IMG/VR virus record: IMGVR_UViG_3300045282_000294
Span: 1 to 64,000 of that record
Length of the DNA: 64,000 nucleotides
Direction: 5' to 3' (one strand)
Origin: a virus
Made by a program: the position numbers and the translations under genes. Below the pieces are notes generated by a model. That model was given only the letters and a program-made list of their open reading frames with translations. It made no database searches and was not told the DNA's origin. Shown here one piece after another: positions 51,443-59,134 of this stretch. Every line of letters begins with the position of its first letter. Position 1 is the stretch's first letter.

Positions 51443-51622
51443 TGCTAAGGCCTGTGTTGTGGAAGGGCTTGCTGCGCCTCGCGCTAAGGGAAAAAACTCG
51501 TCCTTGTCAAGTTTTGGCCTTTTGCAATGGGTTACGACCCCACCCCCCGCACGAAATCGATCAGTATTATGGAACATCTCGCACTGATTCGGTTACGTCA
51601 GCATGACTGACTCACCTGTCGG

Positions 51623-51811
51623 CTAGAACCGTTTCCGCCGTTCCAGCTCCCGCTCGATTGCGCCGCGGATGACGTCTAATCGCGTTTCATTTCCCCCTTT
51701 GAACCGATCGATATCCGCCAGCATTTCGTCGGTCAGGGAGACCAGCAAGCGGACGCCATACAATTTGGGCCGGTGCGGGGGATTGAAAACCTTGGGTTTT
51801 TTGCTGCGCAT
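51623..51811 (-). CDS. Ribbon-helix-helix DNA-binding protein
   Basis: 62 residues. The strand LYGVRLLVSLTDEMLADID and helices to RLDVIRGAIERELERRKRF fit the MetJ/Arc/CopG fold, which binds DNA as dimers. Basic N-terminal tail. It is divergent from the next genes; tandem CGTATATATG boxes in the shared upstream region are likely its operators, one covering the -10 of the rightward promoter. Confidence 0.78.
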   Translation of the reverse strand: MRSKKPKVFNPPHRPKLYGVRLLVSLTDEMLADIDRFKGGNETRLDVIRGAIERELERRKRF

Positions 51812-51823
51812 AATTATTTTTCT

Positions 51824-51878
51824 ACTTTCGTATATATGTTAGTTGACACGCATTGCCTACTTACGTATATATGAAAGT
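51824..51878 (+). promoter_or_regulatory. Rightward sigma-70-type promoter with two operator boxes
   Basis: TTGACA at 51843-51848, 17-nt spacer, TATATA at 51866-51871. ACTTTCGTATATATG at 51824-51838 and ACTTACGTATATATGAAAGT at 51859-51878 share a core; the second is a near-palindrome (ACTT...AAGT) lying on the -10 box. This architecture fits repression by the adjacent ribbon-helix-helix protein. Confidence 0.75.
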
Positions 51879-51920
51879 ACCGGCGGACACAAGTGCCGCC
51901 CAAACCGGAAGGACAAGACG

Positions 51921-52091
51921 ATGACGCACTCAAACGCACAAATCGAAGACTATAAGCATCTGCGCGCGTGGTGCTGGATGATCCTAAGTGTGGTCCTTCT
52001 GACCGCGATTGGGATTGTCGCTTCCGAATATCAGCGGCGCCATCCCGGCGAGGCCACTATGACCGCAACATTGCTCAATAACGCGGAATAA
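51921..52091 (+). CDS. Small membrane protein
   Basis: 56 residues from ATG 51921, following CCGGAAGGACAAGACG. One transmembrane segment (AWCWMILSVVLLTAIGIVAS). First gene after the strong promoter; probably a small early accessory protein. Confidence 0.6.
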   Translation: MTHSNAQIEDYKHLRAWCWMILSVVLLTAIGIVASEYQRRHPGEATMTATLLNNAE

Positions 52092-52134
52092 GGACGAAAC
52101 GGGCAAGCCCACCCGAACCGGAAAGGACAAGACA

Positions 52135-52338
52135 ATGAATATCGGACAGACCTACATCCAAGAATTCCAGGACGGCGAGAGGCTGTATTTTGTCCCAGAA
52201 GAGCGATGCAAGAACGGCCATTGGAAGGGGCGTATGCAGCGCCGAGCTCCCGGTCGCAAGAAACCATCCGCTAAGGTGACACAAGTTTTCGTATCTCACC
52301 CGCCGCTGTGGACTGAACTGAAGGGACCAACCCAATGA
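52135..52338 (+). CDS. Small hypothetical early protein
   Basis: 67 residues, beta-rich then basic (RAPGRKKPSAKVTQVF). The start context CCGGAAAGGACAAGACA is nearly identical to that of the preceding gene. It overlaps the next gene by 4 nt. Confidence 0.62.
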   Translation: MNIGQTYIQEFQDGERLYFVPEERCKNGHWKGRMQRRAPGRKKPSAKVTQVFVSHPPLWTELKGPTQ

Positions 52339-52529
52339 ACATGTCCGTAGCTGTCATGCCCAAGGTCGTCTCAGACGCCCGCGCCTATGCCCCCTACGAT
52401 AAGATGACGGCATTCTGGCACGGCTACTACGATTACCACGAGAATGTCCGTCAATCTTTCGAGGGCGCGGACCAGCAAGCCTACGATCGCGGCCTAGAAC
52501 TGGCGATGAAAAGGACGAAACGGGCCTAA
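52335..52529 (+). CDS. Small hypothetical early protein
   Basis: 64 residues with many aromatic residues (FWHGYYDYHENVRQSFEG) and a helical C-terminus. It starts in an ATGA overlap with the upstream stop. Function unknown. Confidence 0.62.
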   Translation: MNMSVAVMPKVVSDARAYAPYDKMTAFWHGYYDYHENVRQSFEGADQQAYDRGLELAMKRTKRA

Positions 52530-52639
52530 GCCCGTAGCGCCGTGATGCGGCGCCTGATGAGTCCGCCCCCCTGTTTTGCCCCCCTACCGCCCCGACCCCA
52601 TGGGCCCTAAACTCACGCCCCCGGAAAGGAACCACCACA

Positions 52640-52882
52640 ATGGCTGAACAAATTCTCTTCGATCGGCTGGCCTATCTGGACCGGCTCAAACGTGCCGGCA
52701 TACCCGAAGATCATGCCCGCGCACACGCTGAAGCTATCGACGAAGCCTTGCGCGAGAGTGTGGCAACCAAAAGGGACTTGCGCGAGCAAATCGAGCTGTT
52801 GCGCCGGGACATGATGATCACGACGGGCACGGCATCGATTGCGTTGTTCGCGGCGCTCGTTGGCATCAAGTTCTTTGGCTGA
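52640..52882 (+). CDS. Coiled-coil membrane protein (DUF1640/CCDC90-like)
   Basis: 80 residues. A helix with [20 protein letters not shown] and [18 protein letters not shown] is followed by a C-terminal transmembrane segment ([15 protein letters not shown]). This 'coiled coil then TM' plan matches small DUF1640-like proteins widespread in alphaproteobacteria and their phages. Role unknown. Confidence 0.7.
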   Translation: MAEQILFDRLAYLDRLKRAGIPEDHARAHAEAIDEALRESVATKRDLREQIELLRRDMMITTGTASIALFAALVGIKFFG

Positions 52883-52888
52883 CCGGAA

Positions 52889-53017
52889 ATGGAAACGCCG
52901 CGGGCGCTGTTGCTCATTATTGCGACCACGGCGGCCATTGCCGGGGCAGCGGCCGGCTTTGTTGGTTTCAAGATTGGGCAAACCCCGCCGGCGCCTATCG
53001 TTATTCAACTGAAGTGA
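52889..53017 (+). CDS. 42-residue membrane protein
   Basis: Read as [20 protein letters not shown] then a Gly/Phe-rich end and a short polar tail. One transmembrane helix. ACCGGAA precedes the ATG. It ends just before the zinc-finger gene start. Confidence 0.6.
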   Translation: METPRALLLIIATTAAIAGAAAGFVGFKIGQTPPAPIVIQLK

Positions 53018-53022
53018 TAAAA

Positions 53023-53406
53023 ATGACCAACGACGCCGAACTTGCCGCCGCGCTGGCTGAACTCAATCGCAAGCTTGATACGATTATCGCGCGGGATCGA
53101 TCTATTATCAATTGGCCGCAACGGATTGATGGTAAGAGCACGGTCCCGGAATTGAACAGTTATCTCAGCAATATCGGGTATGCGCTCGCTCGAGTTCGAG
53201 ACCATCTGCAAGCGCTTCCATTACCCGATCCGATTGCATTCCCAAAATCGCATGCCCCGCAAGAGCGGCGAGCAAACCTGTACTATTGCTCGTTCTGCGG
53301 CAAGTCTCAGGAAGAAGTGGCGAGGCTTATTGCGGGCCCGACGGTGTTTATTTGCAACGAGTGTGTTGCCCTCTGCACCGAGATCGTTGCGGGGCGCGCC
53401 GAATAA
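53023..53406 (+). CDS. Phage protein with ClpX-type zinc finger, no ATPase
   Basis: 127 residues from ATG 53023 (a GTG at 53014 overlapping the previous stop is also possible). An N-terminal helical part leads to a C-terminal C4 zinc-binding domain: [20 protein letters not shown] then [13 protein letters not shown], as in the ClpX N-terminal domain, with all four Cys present. In ClpX this domain dimerises and recruits substrates and adaptors. A free-standing copy could bind ClpX or its adaptors and alter proteolysis; that is inference. Confidence 0.8.
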   Translation: MTNDAELAAALAELNRKLDTIIARDRSIINWPQRIDGKSTVPELNSYLSNIGYALARVRDHLQALPLPDPIAFPKSHAPQERRANLYYCSFCGKSQEEVARLIAGPTVFICNECVALCTEIVAGRAE

Positions 53407-53483
53407 GCAATGCCAGATCGGGCAAAACAATTGGGGCGGCCCCGCCAAGGCCGTCTAATCACCCCAGATATCGGAGTAATGAG

Positions 53484-53858
53484 ATGAAGATTACTACGAA
53501 GATGGAGGAGTACCGTTTCCGCGATGGTGATTATGGCAGCGATCCCGGTGATCAATCATACGGCGCGTTCTTTATGCCTGGACCATGCGGAAGCCCGCTC
53601 ATGATCATAGCTACTACCGCTGTCAATCCTATGACTAAAGGCTGGGAGCACGTCAGCGTCTCACTCGACCGAAGGCTGCCGAACTGGATCGAGATGTCTT
53701 ATGTGAAAGATTTATTCTGGGAACCAGAAGACGTGGTGGTGCAATTCCATCCGGCCAAATCTCAGTACATCAACTGCCACCCGAATTGTCTTCACTTGTG
53801 GAAATTCAACGGGCCGATGCCAATGCCGCCGCCAATCCTGGTCGGACTAAAGTCATGA
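53484..53858 (+). CDS. DUF7694-like conserved phage protein
   Basis: 124 residues. Contains GWEHVSVSLDRRLPNWIEM, then a region ending YINCHPNCLHLWKF, a pattern of a small conserved phage/bacterial family with unknown function. A GAGTAATGAG context precedes the start, and it overlaps the next gene by 4 nt. Confidence 0.72.
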   Translation: MKITTKMEEYRFRDGDYGSDPGDQSYGAFFMPGPCGSPLMIIATTAVNPMTKGWEHVSVSLDRRLPNWIEMSYVKDLFWEPEDVVVQFHPAKSQYINCHPNCLHLWKFNGPMPMPPPILVGLKS

Positions 53859-54535
53859 GATCGGACATGAGGATTGATAAAATGGAAACGCAATTTGAAA
53901 TTCATAACCGAATAGTCGGTGAAATTGTAAAGGCAATCGTAAAGCCTCCGATGGATGCTGGTGGACAATTCACGGACGTTCTTGTAATCTTGGAAAGCGT
54001 TATCCTCGGCGTGATGCTCGTTGCTGTAAAACTCGGCGGCGACGATTTCGCCGAGGCTGCCCCGCGGCAGAAGCCTGTGGCGAATTACACCCCCATCGCC
54101 ATGACCGATGGGAAGCCTGTTGTTGTCGCCCAGATCAGGCAGCCTAGGCAGTGCACGACCACACGACCACGTGCGACAGTTATCCGCCCTACACGTGCCG
54201 CACAACCTGCTACTGATACGTTAAGGCACACAAGCAAGTGGGGCGGCCCCCGCCAAGGGCCGCCCCTTTGTCATTGCCGCTCACCACACGCCGGAAAGCC
54301 CGTGGGGAGCGTGCAAGGACGAACCCCTTTGATAGCATCCGGCGCGGATGATTGTCAGCGGCAGATTTGCTGCCAGCCGTTGCCGTTCCATTCCCAACGG
54401 CAATCGGCATGGGCGGCAGACACAAACGACGTGGCCGTGCCAGCGAGGACAGCGAGAGCGAGCATCAATTTACGCATGGTCGGTTCTTTCCGGTTTCAGC
54501 CGGGCATGATTGCCGGGCCATTGTTCGTAGCGTGA
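53855..54535 (+). CDS. Hypothetical protein with doubtful C-terminal half
   Basis: 227 residues if read to the stop at 54535. The first ~90 residues look coding (HNRIVGEIVKAIVKPPMDAG, then a hydrophobic VILESVILGVMLVAVKLG). Beyond ~residue 125 the frame passes through a strong terminator hairpin and an antisense gene, so the natural end is probably earlier. A stop in another frame at ~54224 suggests a frame slip or recent change. Confidence 0.45.
   Translation: MRSDMRIDKMETQFEIHNRIVGEIVKAIVKPPMDAGGQFTDVLVILESVILGVMLVAVKLGGDDFAEAAPRQKPVANYTPIAMTDGKPVVVAQIRQPRQCTTTRPRATVIRPTRAAQPATDTLRHTSKWGGPRQGPPLCHCRSPHAGKPVGSVQGRTPLIASGADDCQRQICCQPLPFHSQRQSAWAADTNDVAVPARTARASINLRMVGSFRFQPGMIAGPLFVA
54240..54269 (+). 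terminator. Rho-independent terminator
   Basis: A perfect 10-bp stem GGGGCGGCCC/GGGCCGCCCC with a 7-nt loop, followed by TTTG. A weaker relative of the same hairpin (GGCGGCC...GGCCGTC) occurs at about 53434-53454. It closes the rightward small-gene operon. Confidence 0.75.
54355..54477 (-). CDS. Small secreted protein
   Basis: 40 residues: signal peptide MRKLMLALAVLAGTATSFVS with cleavage after AHA, then DCRWEWNGNGWQQICR with two Cys. Tiny secreted proteins of this form are frequent in Rhizobiales genomes and phages. An AGGAAAG-like context (CCGGAAAGAACCGACC) precedes the ATG. Confidence 0.72.
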   Translation of the reverse strand: MRKLMLALAVLAGTATSFVSAAHADCRWEWNGNGWQQICR

Positions 54536-54642
54536 GCTTGCAGCCCGGGCTTGTCGGATCGTGCCAAAATTTTGGTTTTTCGAGTCTTGCGGCGCAACGG
54601 GGCCCGATGTTGAATTGATCCAACCGGAAAGGATCTCCACCA

Positions 54643-54963
54643 ATGGAACCTGAACTCGCCGCCGCGCTGGCGGTCATCGGCGACAAAATCGACGCGCTGC
54701 GTTTCGAGATATTTGCGCGGTTTGAGACAATCGATATCAAGGTAAGCGGCGTGCCGTTGATAGCAGAGGCGACCCAGGACTTAGTAGAGGCGACCCAGGA
54801 CTTACGCCGCGAGCTGAGAATGGTGAAGGCCGCCATCAACGACATGGCGCGCGTCAACATCACGGCCGGCGAAGTCGAGGCCTTGCACGAGGAACTTGAT
54901 AAGATTGCCAACGCGCAGATTGACATCAGGGCGCGGCTGTCGCTGCTCGGGCAGGCAAAGTGA
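54643..54963 (+). CDS. Small coiled-coil protein
   Basis: 106 residues, helical throughout with an internal duplication (EATQDLVEATQDL, from a tandem 18-bp DNA repeat). The start follows CAACCGGAAAGGATC. It may be a structural or regulatory coiled coil; no family recognised. Confidence 0.62.
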   Translation: MEPELAAALAVIGDKIDALRFEIFARFETIDIKVSGVPLIAEATQDLVEATQDLRRELRMVKAAINDMARVNITAGEVEALHEELDKIANAQIDIRARLSLLGQAK

Positions 54964-54976
54964 CTCAATCGCCCAG

Positions 54977-55055
54977 GGAAGCCCGCTGACTCGTTTTGGC
55001 GGGGCGAGGGTACCCAACCAGCCCGCGCCGCCCGCCAGCGCACCAGCGGGCTTCC
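54977..55055. terminator. Bidirectional terminator candidate
   Basis: Perfect 12-bp inverted repeat GGAAGCCCGCTG/CAGCGGGCTTCC with a 55-nt loop, between two converging genes. One arm touches the stop codon of the leftward gene. Confidence 0.55.
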
Positions 55056-55240
55056 TATTGGTCCTCGTCGGTCAGCGGCACGACCTTGAAGCCGCAGAGC
55101 CACAGCCAGGCCAGGAAGCGATCGCCGGGCACCAGCTCCGCGTCGATGAAGTCGAGATAGCCGGTGTCGAAATACTCGCGGACGGTTGCCAGCACGGCGT
55201 TTGGCGGATCGGGCGCGGGGAACGGGATCACGTCGGCCAT
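55055..55240 (-). CDS. Small hypothetical replication-module protein
   Basis: 61 residues (MADVIPFPAPDPPNAVLATV). Alpha/beta with GDRFLAWLWLCGFKVVPLTD, a small conserved type in rhizobial genomes and phages. It overlaps the upstream gene by 1 nt. Confidence 0.65.
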   Translation of the reverse strand: MADVIPFPAPDPPNAVLATVREYFDTGYLDFIDAELVPGDRFLAWLWLCGFKVVPLTDEDQ

Positions 55241-55608
55241 TATTGCGCCTCAGGTTTGTCGGTTATGGTCAGCGGCCGCAGATACTTTTCCCTAACTGTT
55301 CGGCTGTACGGCCGCCATCGGTCTTTTACAAACTGTCCATATTCAGGTTTCTCGGGAATGATCTGCACCGGGGCATTGAAGTCCACTGTTCCCACGAAAC
55401 TGTAACCCCTGTAGCCCTCGTCCTTTTGATAATGGCGCCTGATGTAATTAATATGAGAGGTGGTTGGCTGTTGCAGGGCATGCGACAAGAGGTGACATTC
55501 CGCGACCGAAAGTTTTGGCAGTTGGATAAGGGCTTTCTCAAAGGGAGTCAGTTTCTTGCGCAACCGCTGCTTGCGCGGGCGTTTTAGGGGCTTTGTATTG
55601 CGCTTCAT
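55240..55608 (-). CDS. Basic hypothetical protein
   Basis: 122 residues with a very basic N-terminus (MKRNTKPLKRPRKQRLRKKL), likely nucleic-acid binding. A globular remainder contains SHINYIRRHYQKDEGYRGYS. It is encoded 12 nt after the primase-helicase. No family recognised. Confidence 0.62.
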   Translation of the reverse strand: MKRNTKPLKRPRKQRLRKKLTPFEKALIQLPKLSVAECHLLSHALQQPTTSHINYIRRHYQKDEGYRGYSFVGTVDFNAPVQIIPEKPEYGQFVKDRWRPYSRTVREKYLRPLTITDKPEAQ

Positions 55609-55620
55609 CCTTGTCGCTCC

Positions 55621-57096
55621 TCACAACGGCTCGAACCGGCAGCTGAGCTTGTCGTAGCGCAGCGTGACCTTGCCGCGCTCGCCGGCCTGCTCGAACCGGG
55701 ACTTGTCGATGTAGACGGCGGCATTGGTCGTGCCGTCATCGACCCGGTGGATGATGACGCCGTGGTCGGGTTTGTTGAACCAATGCGCAGAGCCGTCGCA
55801 GTCATACAGCGTCGGCCGCCGGTTCTTGCCCTCGCGCCCGACCTCCTTGGTGGGATGGCACACGACGATCACGGTGACGTCGTGCAGCCTGGCGAAGCGT
55901 TTCAGCGCCCGGATCGCGCGGCCGATGTAATCCGTCATGGACTCGTACTTACCGCGGCAGTGCTCGACTTCGTTCCAGGGGTCGAGCAGCAGCACCCTGA
56001 CCCCGTCCCGCAGGACCGCATCGACCGCCTTGTCGATGATGAACTCGAGGTCGAAGTCCTCGTCCACCCGGCCGGTCGGATCCGACCCGATGAATCTGAA
56101 AAAGTAATTGATGAAAGCTTCGGGGTCGCTGTCGTCACCCTCGAGGATACGACGCAGGCGATCGCGCAGGTAGGGCACCGTCGGCATTTCCGGGCTGAAG
56201 ACGACCGCTTTCCACTGGTGCAGCCGCGCGAGGTTGCAAAGCAGGTGGAGGGCAAAGCTCGACTTGCCGTGGCTCGGAATGCCAGTCAGCACCATGAACT
56301 CGCCGGGGATGATCTTCAGGTGCGGGTCGAGGATCGGCCAGCCGGTCGACACCACCTCGAGCGTCTGGGCATTGGCGGGATAGTCCGACAGCCGGTAGAG
56401 CCCGCGCACGGGATAGGGCTTTGCCCCGTTGAGCACCGCGGTCACCGCCTCGGGCCCGTGCTGCATCACGACGTCGTTGAGATCTTTGCATCCGGCGGGG
56501 TATTCGACGTGGCAGCACTTTGCGGCGGTGAGGCGCCGCACCAGCTCGGCGGCGAGCCGCTGCCCTGGCGGGTCGTTGTCGACGGCGATGATGAACCGGC
56601 GGATGCGGCGGATACGGTCCCGATGGTGAAACAGGTACTCGTACTTGCCCGTGCGGTCTCTCTCAGTGTCGAGGGGCCTACCATCATCATCATCATCCTC
56701 GCCGGAATGCGCCGGCGGGGCTCCGGAAGGTACCGAGACGGTGAACGGAAAGCCGCAGTCAATCGCTGTGAGCGCGTCGAGCTCGCCCTCGGTGATGATC
56801 AGCGCCTGCGACCCGTTCTCGAGAGCCGGATCATCCAATACATCGGCGTTCCAGAAGACCTGGCGTGCCTTTCCACGCGGCCATTGCCAGAACCGCTTCT
56901 GCGGCCCACGGAATTTTTCATTGACGACCGCACCGTGTTCACTAAAGGGGAACACAATGATGTTTCCCTGCATGTCGGGGACGACAACCCCGTTCCCATC
57001 CTTCTTAGCGGTATATGTTCCGAACCGGGCGGCGGTTTCCGGGCTTATCCTTCTGTGCTCGAACGCGGCTATACCGATCGGCCCTAACGTCTTCAT
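55621..57096 (-). CDS. Primase-helicase (TOPRIM + RecA-type helicase, T7 gp4-like)
   Basis: 491 residues. TOPRIM domain: IITEGELDALTA with Glu103, and IIAVDNDPPG with Asp172/Asp174. The helicase domain starts near residue 250, with Walker A GIPSHGKSS (272-280), Walker B around VRVLLLDPWNEVE and a motif-3 HPTKEV. It should prime and unwind at the fork. The zinc-binding domain normally at its N-terminus is in the overlapping upstream ORF in another frame, so the enzyme may be two-part. Confidence 0.9.
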   Translation of the reverse strand: MKTLGPIGIAAFEHRRISPETAARFGTYTAKKDGNGVVVPDMQGNIIVFPFSEHGAVVNEKFRGPQKRFWQWPRGKARQVFWNADVLDDPALENGSQALIITEGELDALTAIDCGFPFTVSVPSGAPPAHSGEDDDDDGRPLDTERDRTGKYEYLFHHRDRIRRIRRFIIAVDNDPPGQRLAAELVRRLTAAKCCHVEYPAGCKDLNDVVMQHGPEAVTAVLNGAKPYPVRGLYRLSDYPANAQTLEVVSTGWPILDPHLKIIPGEFMVLTGIPSHGKSSFALHLLCNLARLHQWKAVVFSPEMPTVPYLRDRLRRILEGDDSDPEAFINYFFRFIGSDPTGRVDEDFDLEFIIDKAVDAVLRDGVRVLLLDPWNEVEHCRGKYESMTDYIGRAIRALKRFARLHDVTVIVVCHPTKEVGREGKNRRPTLYDCDGSAHWFNKPDHGVIIHRVDDGTTNAAVYIDKSRFEQAGERGKVTLRYDKLSCRFEPL

Positions 57097-57292
57097 GACT
57101 GCCGCCCTTCCACCCGCAGTGGTTACAGCCCCAGCAAACTCCGTCAGGTTCGATCGTGACGCCCAGGCATTTCAAACGGCGATGTTGCCGCGAGCGTAGG
57201 TCCGAGCACTTCGGGCAGGTCGTGTAGTAGCGTCCTGGTTTCGTCGAGGGGACCCGAATGTGGTTGGTGCGTAGCGTCTCCTCGATGGTCAC
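57005..57292 (-). CDS. Primase zinc-binding domain ORF
   Basis: 95 residues from GTG 57290-57292, in a GTGA overlap with the upstream stop. Zinc ligands are visible in YYTTCPKCSDLRSRQHRRLK and GVCWGCNHCGWKGG, the gp4/DnaG-like primase zinc-finger pattern. It overlaps the primase-helicase by 92 nt in a different frame. Either a separate subunit or part of a frameshift product. Confidence 0.75.
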   Translation of the reverse strand: MTIEETLRTNHIRVPSTKPGRYYTTCPKCSDLRSRQHRRLKCLGVTIEPDGVCWGCNHCGWKGGSHEDVRADRYSRVRAQKDKPGNRRPVRNIYR

Positions 57293-57735
57293 CCCGCGCT
57301 GCGTCCGCGCCGCGCTGCGTCCCAAGCTTCAAGAGCGTCGGCGTGTTTTAGCTTGGCGTGCCCTTCGCGCCGCAGCCGCCGAATGTTGTATTCCACATCG
57401 ACGGTACTCATGTGCTCGAGAAGCACATACTCTGGCTCGGGGTTATCTTTCGATCGTGCCGACGGGTATCGTTTTTGCAGGTCGGGAAACATCTCGTGCT
57501 GATCGCTGGGCGAGTCATCGTCGTAGGTTTCAAATCGTTTGCGTAATTGCTCGCGGGCGAGTTGCCGCAAGTGCATGTGGCAGCCGCCGAATACAAGTTC
57601 GACCGAACGCCTGCCTGGGTCGAGTTCGCGCATGGCCTCGGTCGCAATCCATGCAGGGCTGATTTTGACCGCGCCCCCACGGATATCCACAATGCGCGCA
57701 ACAAGCGCGGCTAACGCACTTTCTTCCGCAGTCAT
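57289..57735 (-). CDS. Hypothetical replication-module protein
   Basis: 148 residues from ATG 57733-57735 (MTAEESALAALVARIVDIRG), the start coupled by an ATGA overlap. Helical with a basic middle (LRQLAREQLRKRFETYDD). It lies directly upstream of the primase zinc finger; a loader or accessory function is possible but no motif proves it. Confidence 0.62.
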   Translation of the reverse strand: MTAEESALAALVARIVDIRGGAVKISPAWIATEAMRELDPGRRSVELVFGGCHMHLRQLAREQLRKRFETYDDDSPSDQHEMFPDLQKRYPSARSKDNPEPEYVLLEHMSTVDVEYNIRRLRREGHAKLKHADALEAWDAARRGRSAG

Positions 57736-58325
57736 GATGGGGCTCCAATCTGTTTGAGCCACGCCGAAAAGCGCGGCGCGAGCCGGTGAACGTCGTCTTT
57801 CATTTCGGGGGTCATGGTGGACATCACCTCGGCTGGCGACTTGGCGAGCCACTTCTCGCTGCAGAAGTCGCGTAGCCGACCCCAGAGCCAGAGCGCATCT
57901 TCTGAAACCGGGGTTACTTTCGACGGTGCGGTTGTTCTTAGAATGCCGTTGGTGGTTGGCTTCGCCGTCTTGTCGCCGAGTGCGGCGTCGAACTCATCGT
58001 CCGGCACATCAGCGAGCTTCTGCCACTTTGAGGACTGATCCTTTGAAACGCCGAGCTCTTGCAGAGTACCGGTCGTGTCGGTCGACCGGTTCTTTGGTTG
58101 CCCGCCTTTGTTCTTCTCCATCGCCTTGAGCAGTTGTCCTGCCTTACGCTCGGCGCGCAGGCGGATTTCGCAGGCATAGCACTCAGCGTCGGTATTTTTG
58201 GCTTGGCGGGAATACATTTCCCACGCCAAAGCTTTGTCCCGTATGTCTTTGACCTCGTCGACCGCGTGCGCTTCCGTGATCGCGCGGCACATCGCGTCGT
58301 ACCGGACAAGTGCGGTGGCCCTCAT
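57732..58325 (-). CDS. Phage replication-module protein, possible ParB/KilA-type DNA-binding
   Basis: 197 residues from ATG 58323-58325 (MRATALVRYD). The frame upstream lacks support because RusA overlaps. A charged helical N-terminus (AKNTDAECYACEIRLRAERK) is followed by GQLLKAMEKNKGGQPKN, ELGVSKDQSSKWQKLADVPD (helix-turn-helix-like) and a C-terminal helical domain. Proteins of this type are common near phage replication genes. It overlaps both neighbours by 4 nt. Confidence 0.62.
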   Translation of the reverse strand: MRATALVRYDAMCRAITEAHAVDEVKDIRDKALAWEMYSRQAKNTDAECYACEIRLRAERKAGQLLKAMEKNKGGQPKNRSTDTTGTLQELGVSKDQSSKWQKLADVPDDEFDAALGDKTAKPTTNGILRTTAPSKVTPVSEDALWLWGRLRDFCSEKWLAKSPAEVMSTMTPEMKDDVHRLAPRFSAWLKQIGAPS

Positions 58326-58738
58326 GAGGTTACCTGCTCGACTTCGACTCTCAGCGAGGGTCTCTCGCCGTAGTGTTTGGTAATGCGCGCCTCGACAATC
58401 TGCTTGTCGTCCCGGAACACCACCTCGTTGAGTGCATCGCTTAGCTTCAAGATGTTGTCGCAATCGGGCTTTGTGGTCGGCCGGAGCGCGCCGCTCAGCG
58501 CCTGCGCCTGCTTCTTCTTCGACCAACTCTGCGGCACCGGCACCGTGGCCGTCATGTGCAGGACCACCGCGCAGTCGAGTGGCGGACTGCCATTCATCGC
58601 GTCCTGCGCCGCCGCACGCAGGAGGTTCTCGTAGGTGCGTGTCTCAGCCGGCGTGTAGGCGACGCCAGTTCCGCGCGCGAAGCGCGGGCGGCCCTTGCCC
58701 ATGGGCTTGCCGGCGACCTCGATGATGATGCTGGGCAC
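58322..58738 (-). CDS. rusA: RusA-family Holliday junction resolvase
   Basis: 138 residues. The RusA pattern is clear: G.P.GKGRPRFARG near the N-terminus, and the metal-binding acidic set in KPDCDNILKLSDALNEVVF then RDDKQI. RusA cuts four-way junctions during phage recombination or packaging. It overlaps the downstream gene by 4 nt. Confidence 0.9.
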   Translation of the reverse strand: MPSIIIEVAGKPMGKGRPRFARGTGVAYTPAETRTYENLLRAAAQDAMNGSPPLDCAVVLHMTATVPVPQSWSKKKQAQALSGALRPTTKPDCDNILKLSDALNEVVFRDDKQIVEARITKHYGERPSLRVEVEQVTS

Positions 58739-58744
58739 AGCGCA

Positions 58745-59134
58745 TCACGCTGCCGCGAATGGCAGATCGCTGGGCTGCCCGAGTGCCGCCTGGCCTAATG
58801 GGGTATCAGCAAAGTCCCCGAGCGCCACGCGGATGTCGTCGTAGCCGACGCGATCCTCGGGCTCGAGGTCTTCACGCACCGCGTCCGCCTTGGCCTCAAG
58901 TGCGCGCGCCTTGAGGACTGCCTTCAGCGAGCGGCGGGCAATGCCGGCTTCGTTGGCCTCCTGGAGCACCTCGTTGATGTCGGCGCGCAGGGCCCTGCAG
59001 GTAACCATGCATTCGGCGCGCTCCTTGAGGATCTCGGCGTGCAGCCGCTCCACCCGCTCCACGTAGTTCACTGGGTCGGCGCGGTTGTGGCCGGCGGCAG
59101 CGGCTTGGTCTTCGGTTTTTTTGCGCTTGGGCAT
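58745..59134 (-). CDS. GapR-like (DUF2312-type) helical protein
   Basis: 129 residues from ATG 59132-59134 (MPKRKKTED). A basic start, a long helix (YVERVERLHAEILKERAECM), then NEVLQEANEAGIARRSLKAV and KARALEA resemble the GapR/DUF2312 fold, nucleoid proteins that bind overtwisted DNA ahead of forks. The C-terminus is extended. The resemblance is by eye and may be superficial. It overlaps the Cro-like gene by 67 nt in another frame. Confidence 0.48.
   Translation of the reverse strand: MPKRKKTEDQAAAAGHNRADPVNYVERVERLHAEILKERAECMVTCRALRADINEVLQEANEAGIARRSLKAVLKARALEAKADAVREDLEPEDRVGYDDIRVALGDFADTPLGQAALGQPSDLPFAAA

Noticed and set aside
54436-54456. Lone GCGAGGACAGCGAGAG as another hairpin-repeat copy
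   Set aside because: It lacks the CTCGC arm and palindrome; it is explained by codons of the small secreted protein's signal peptide.
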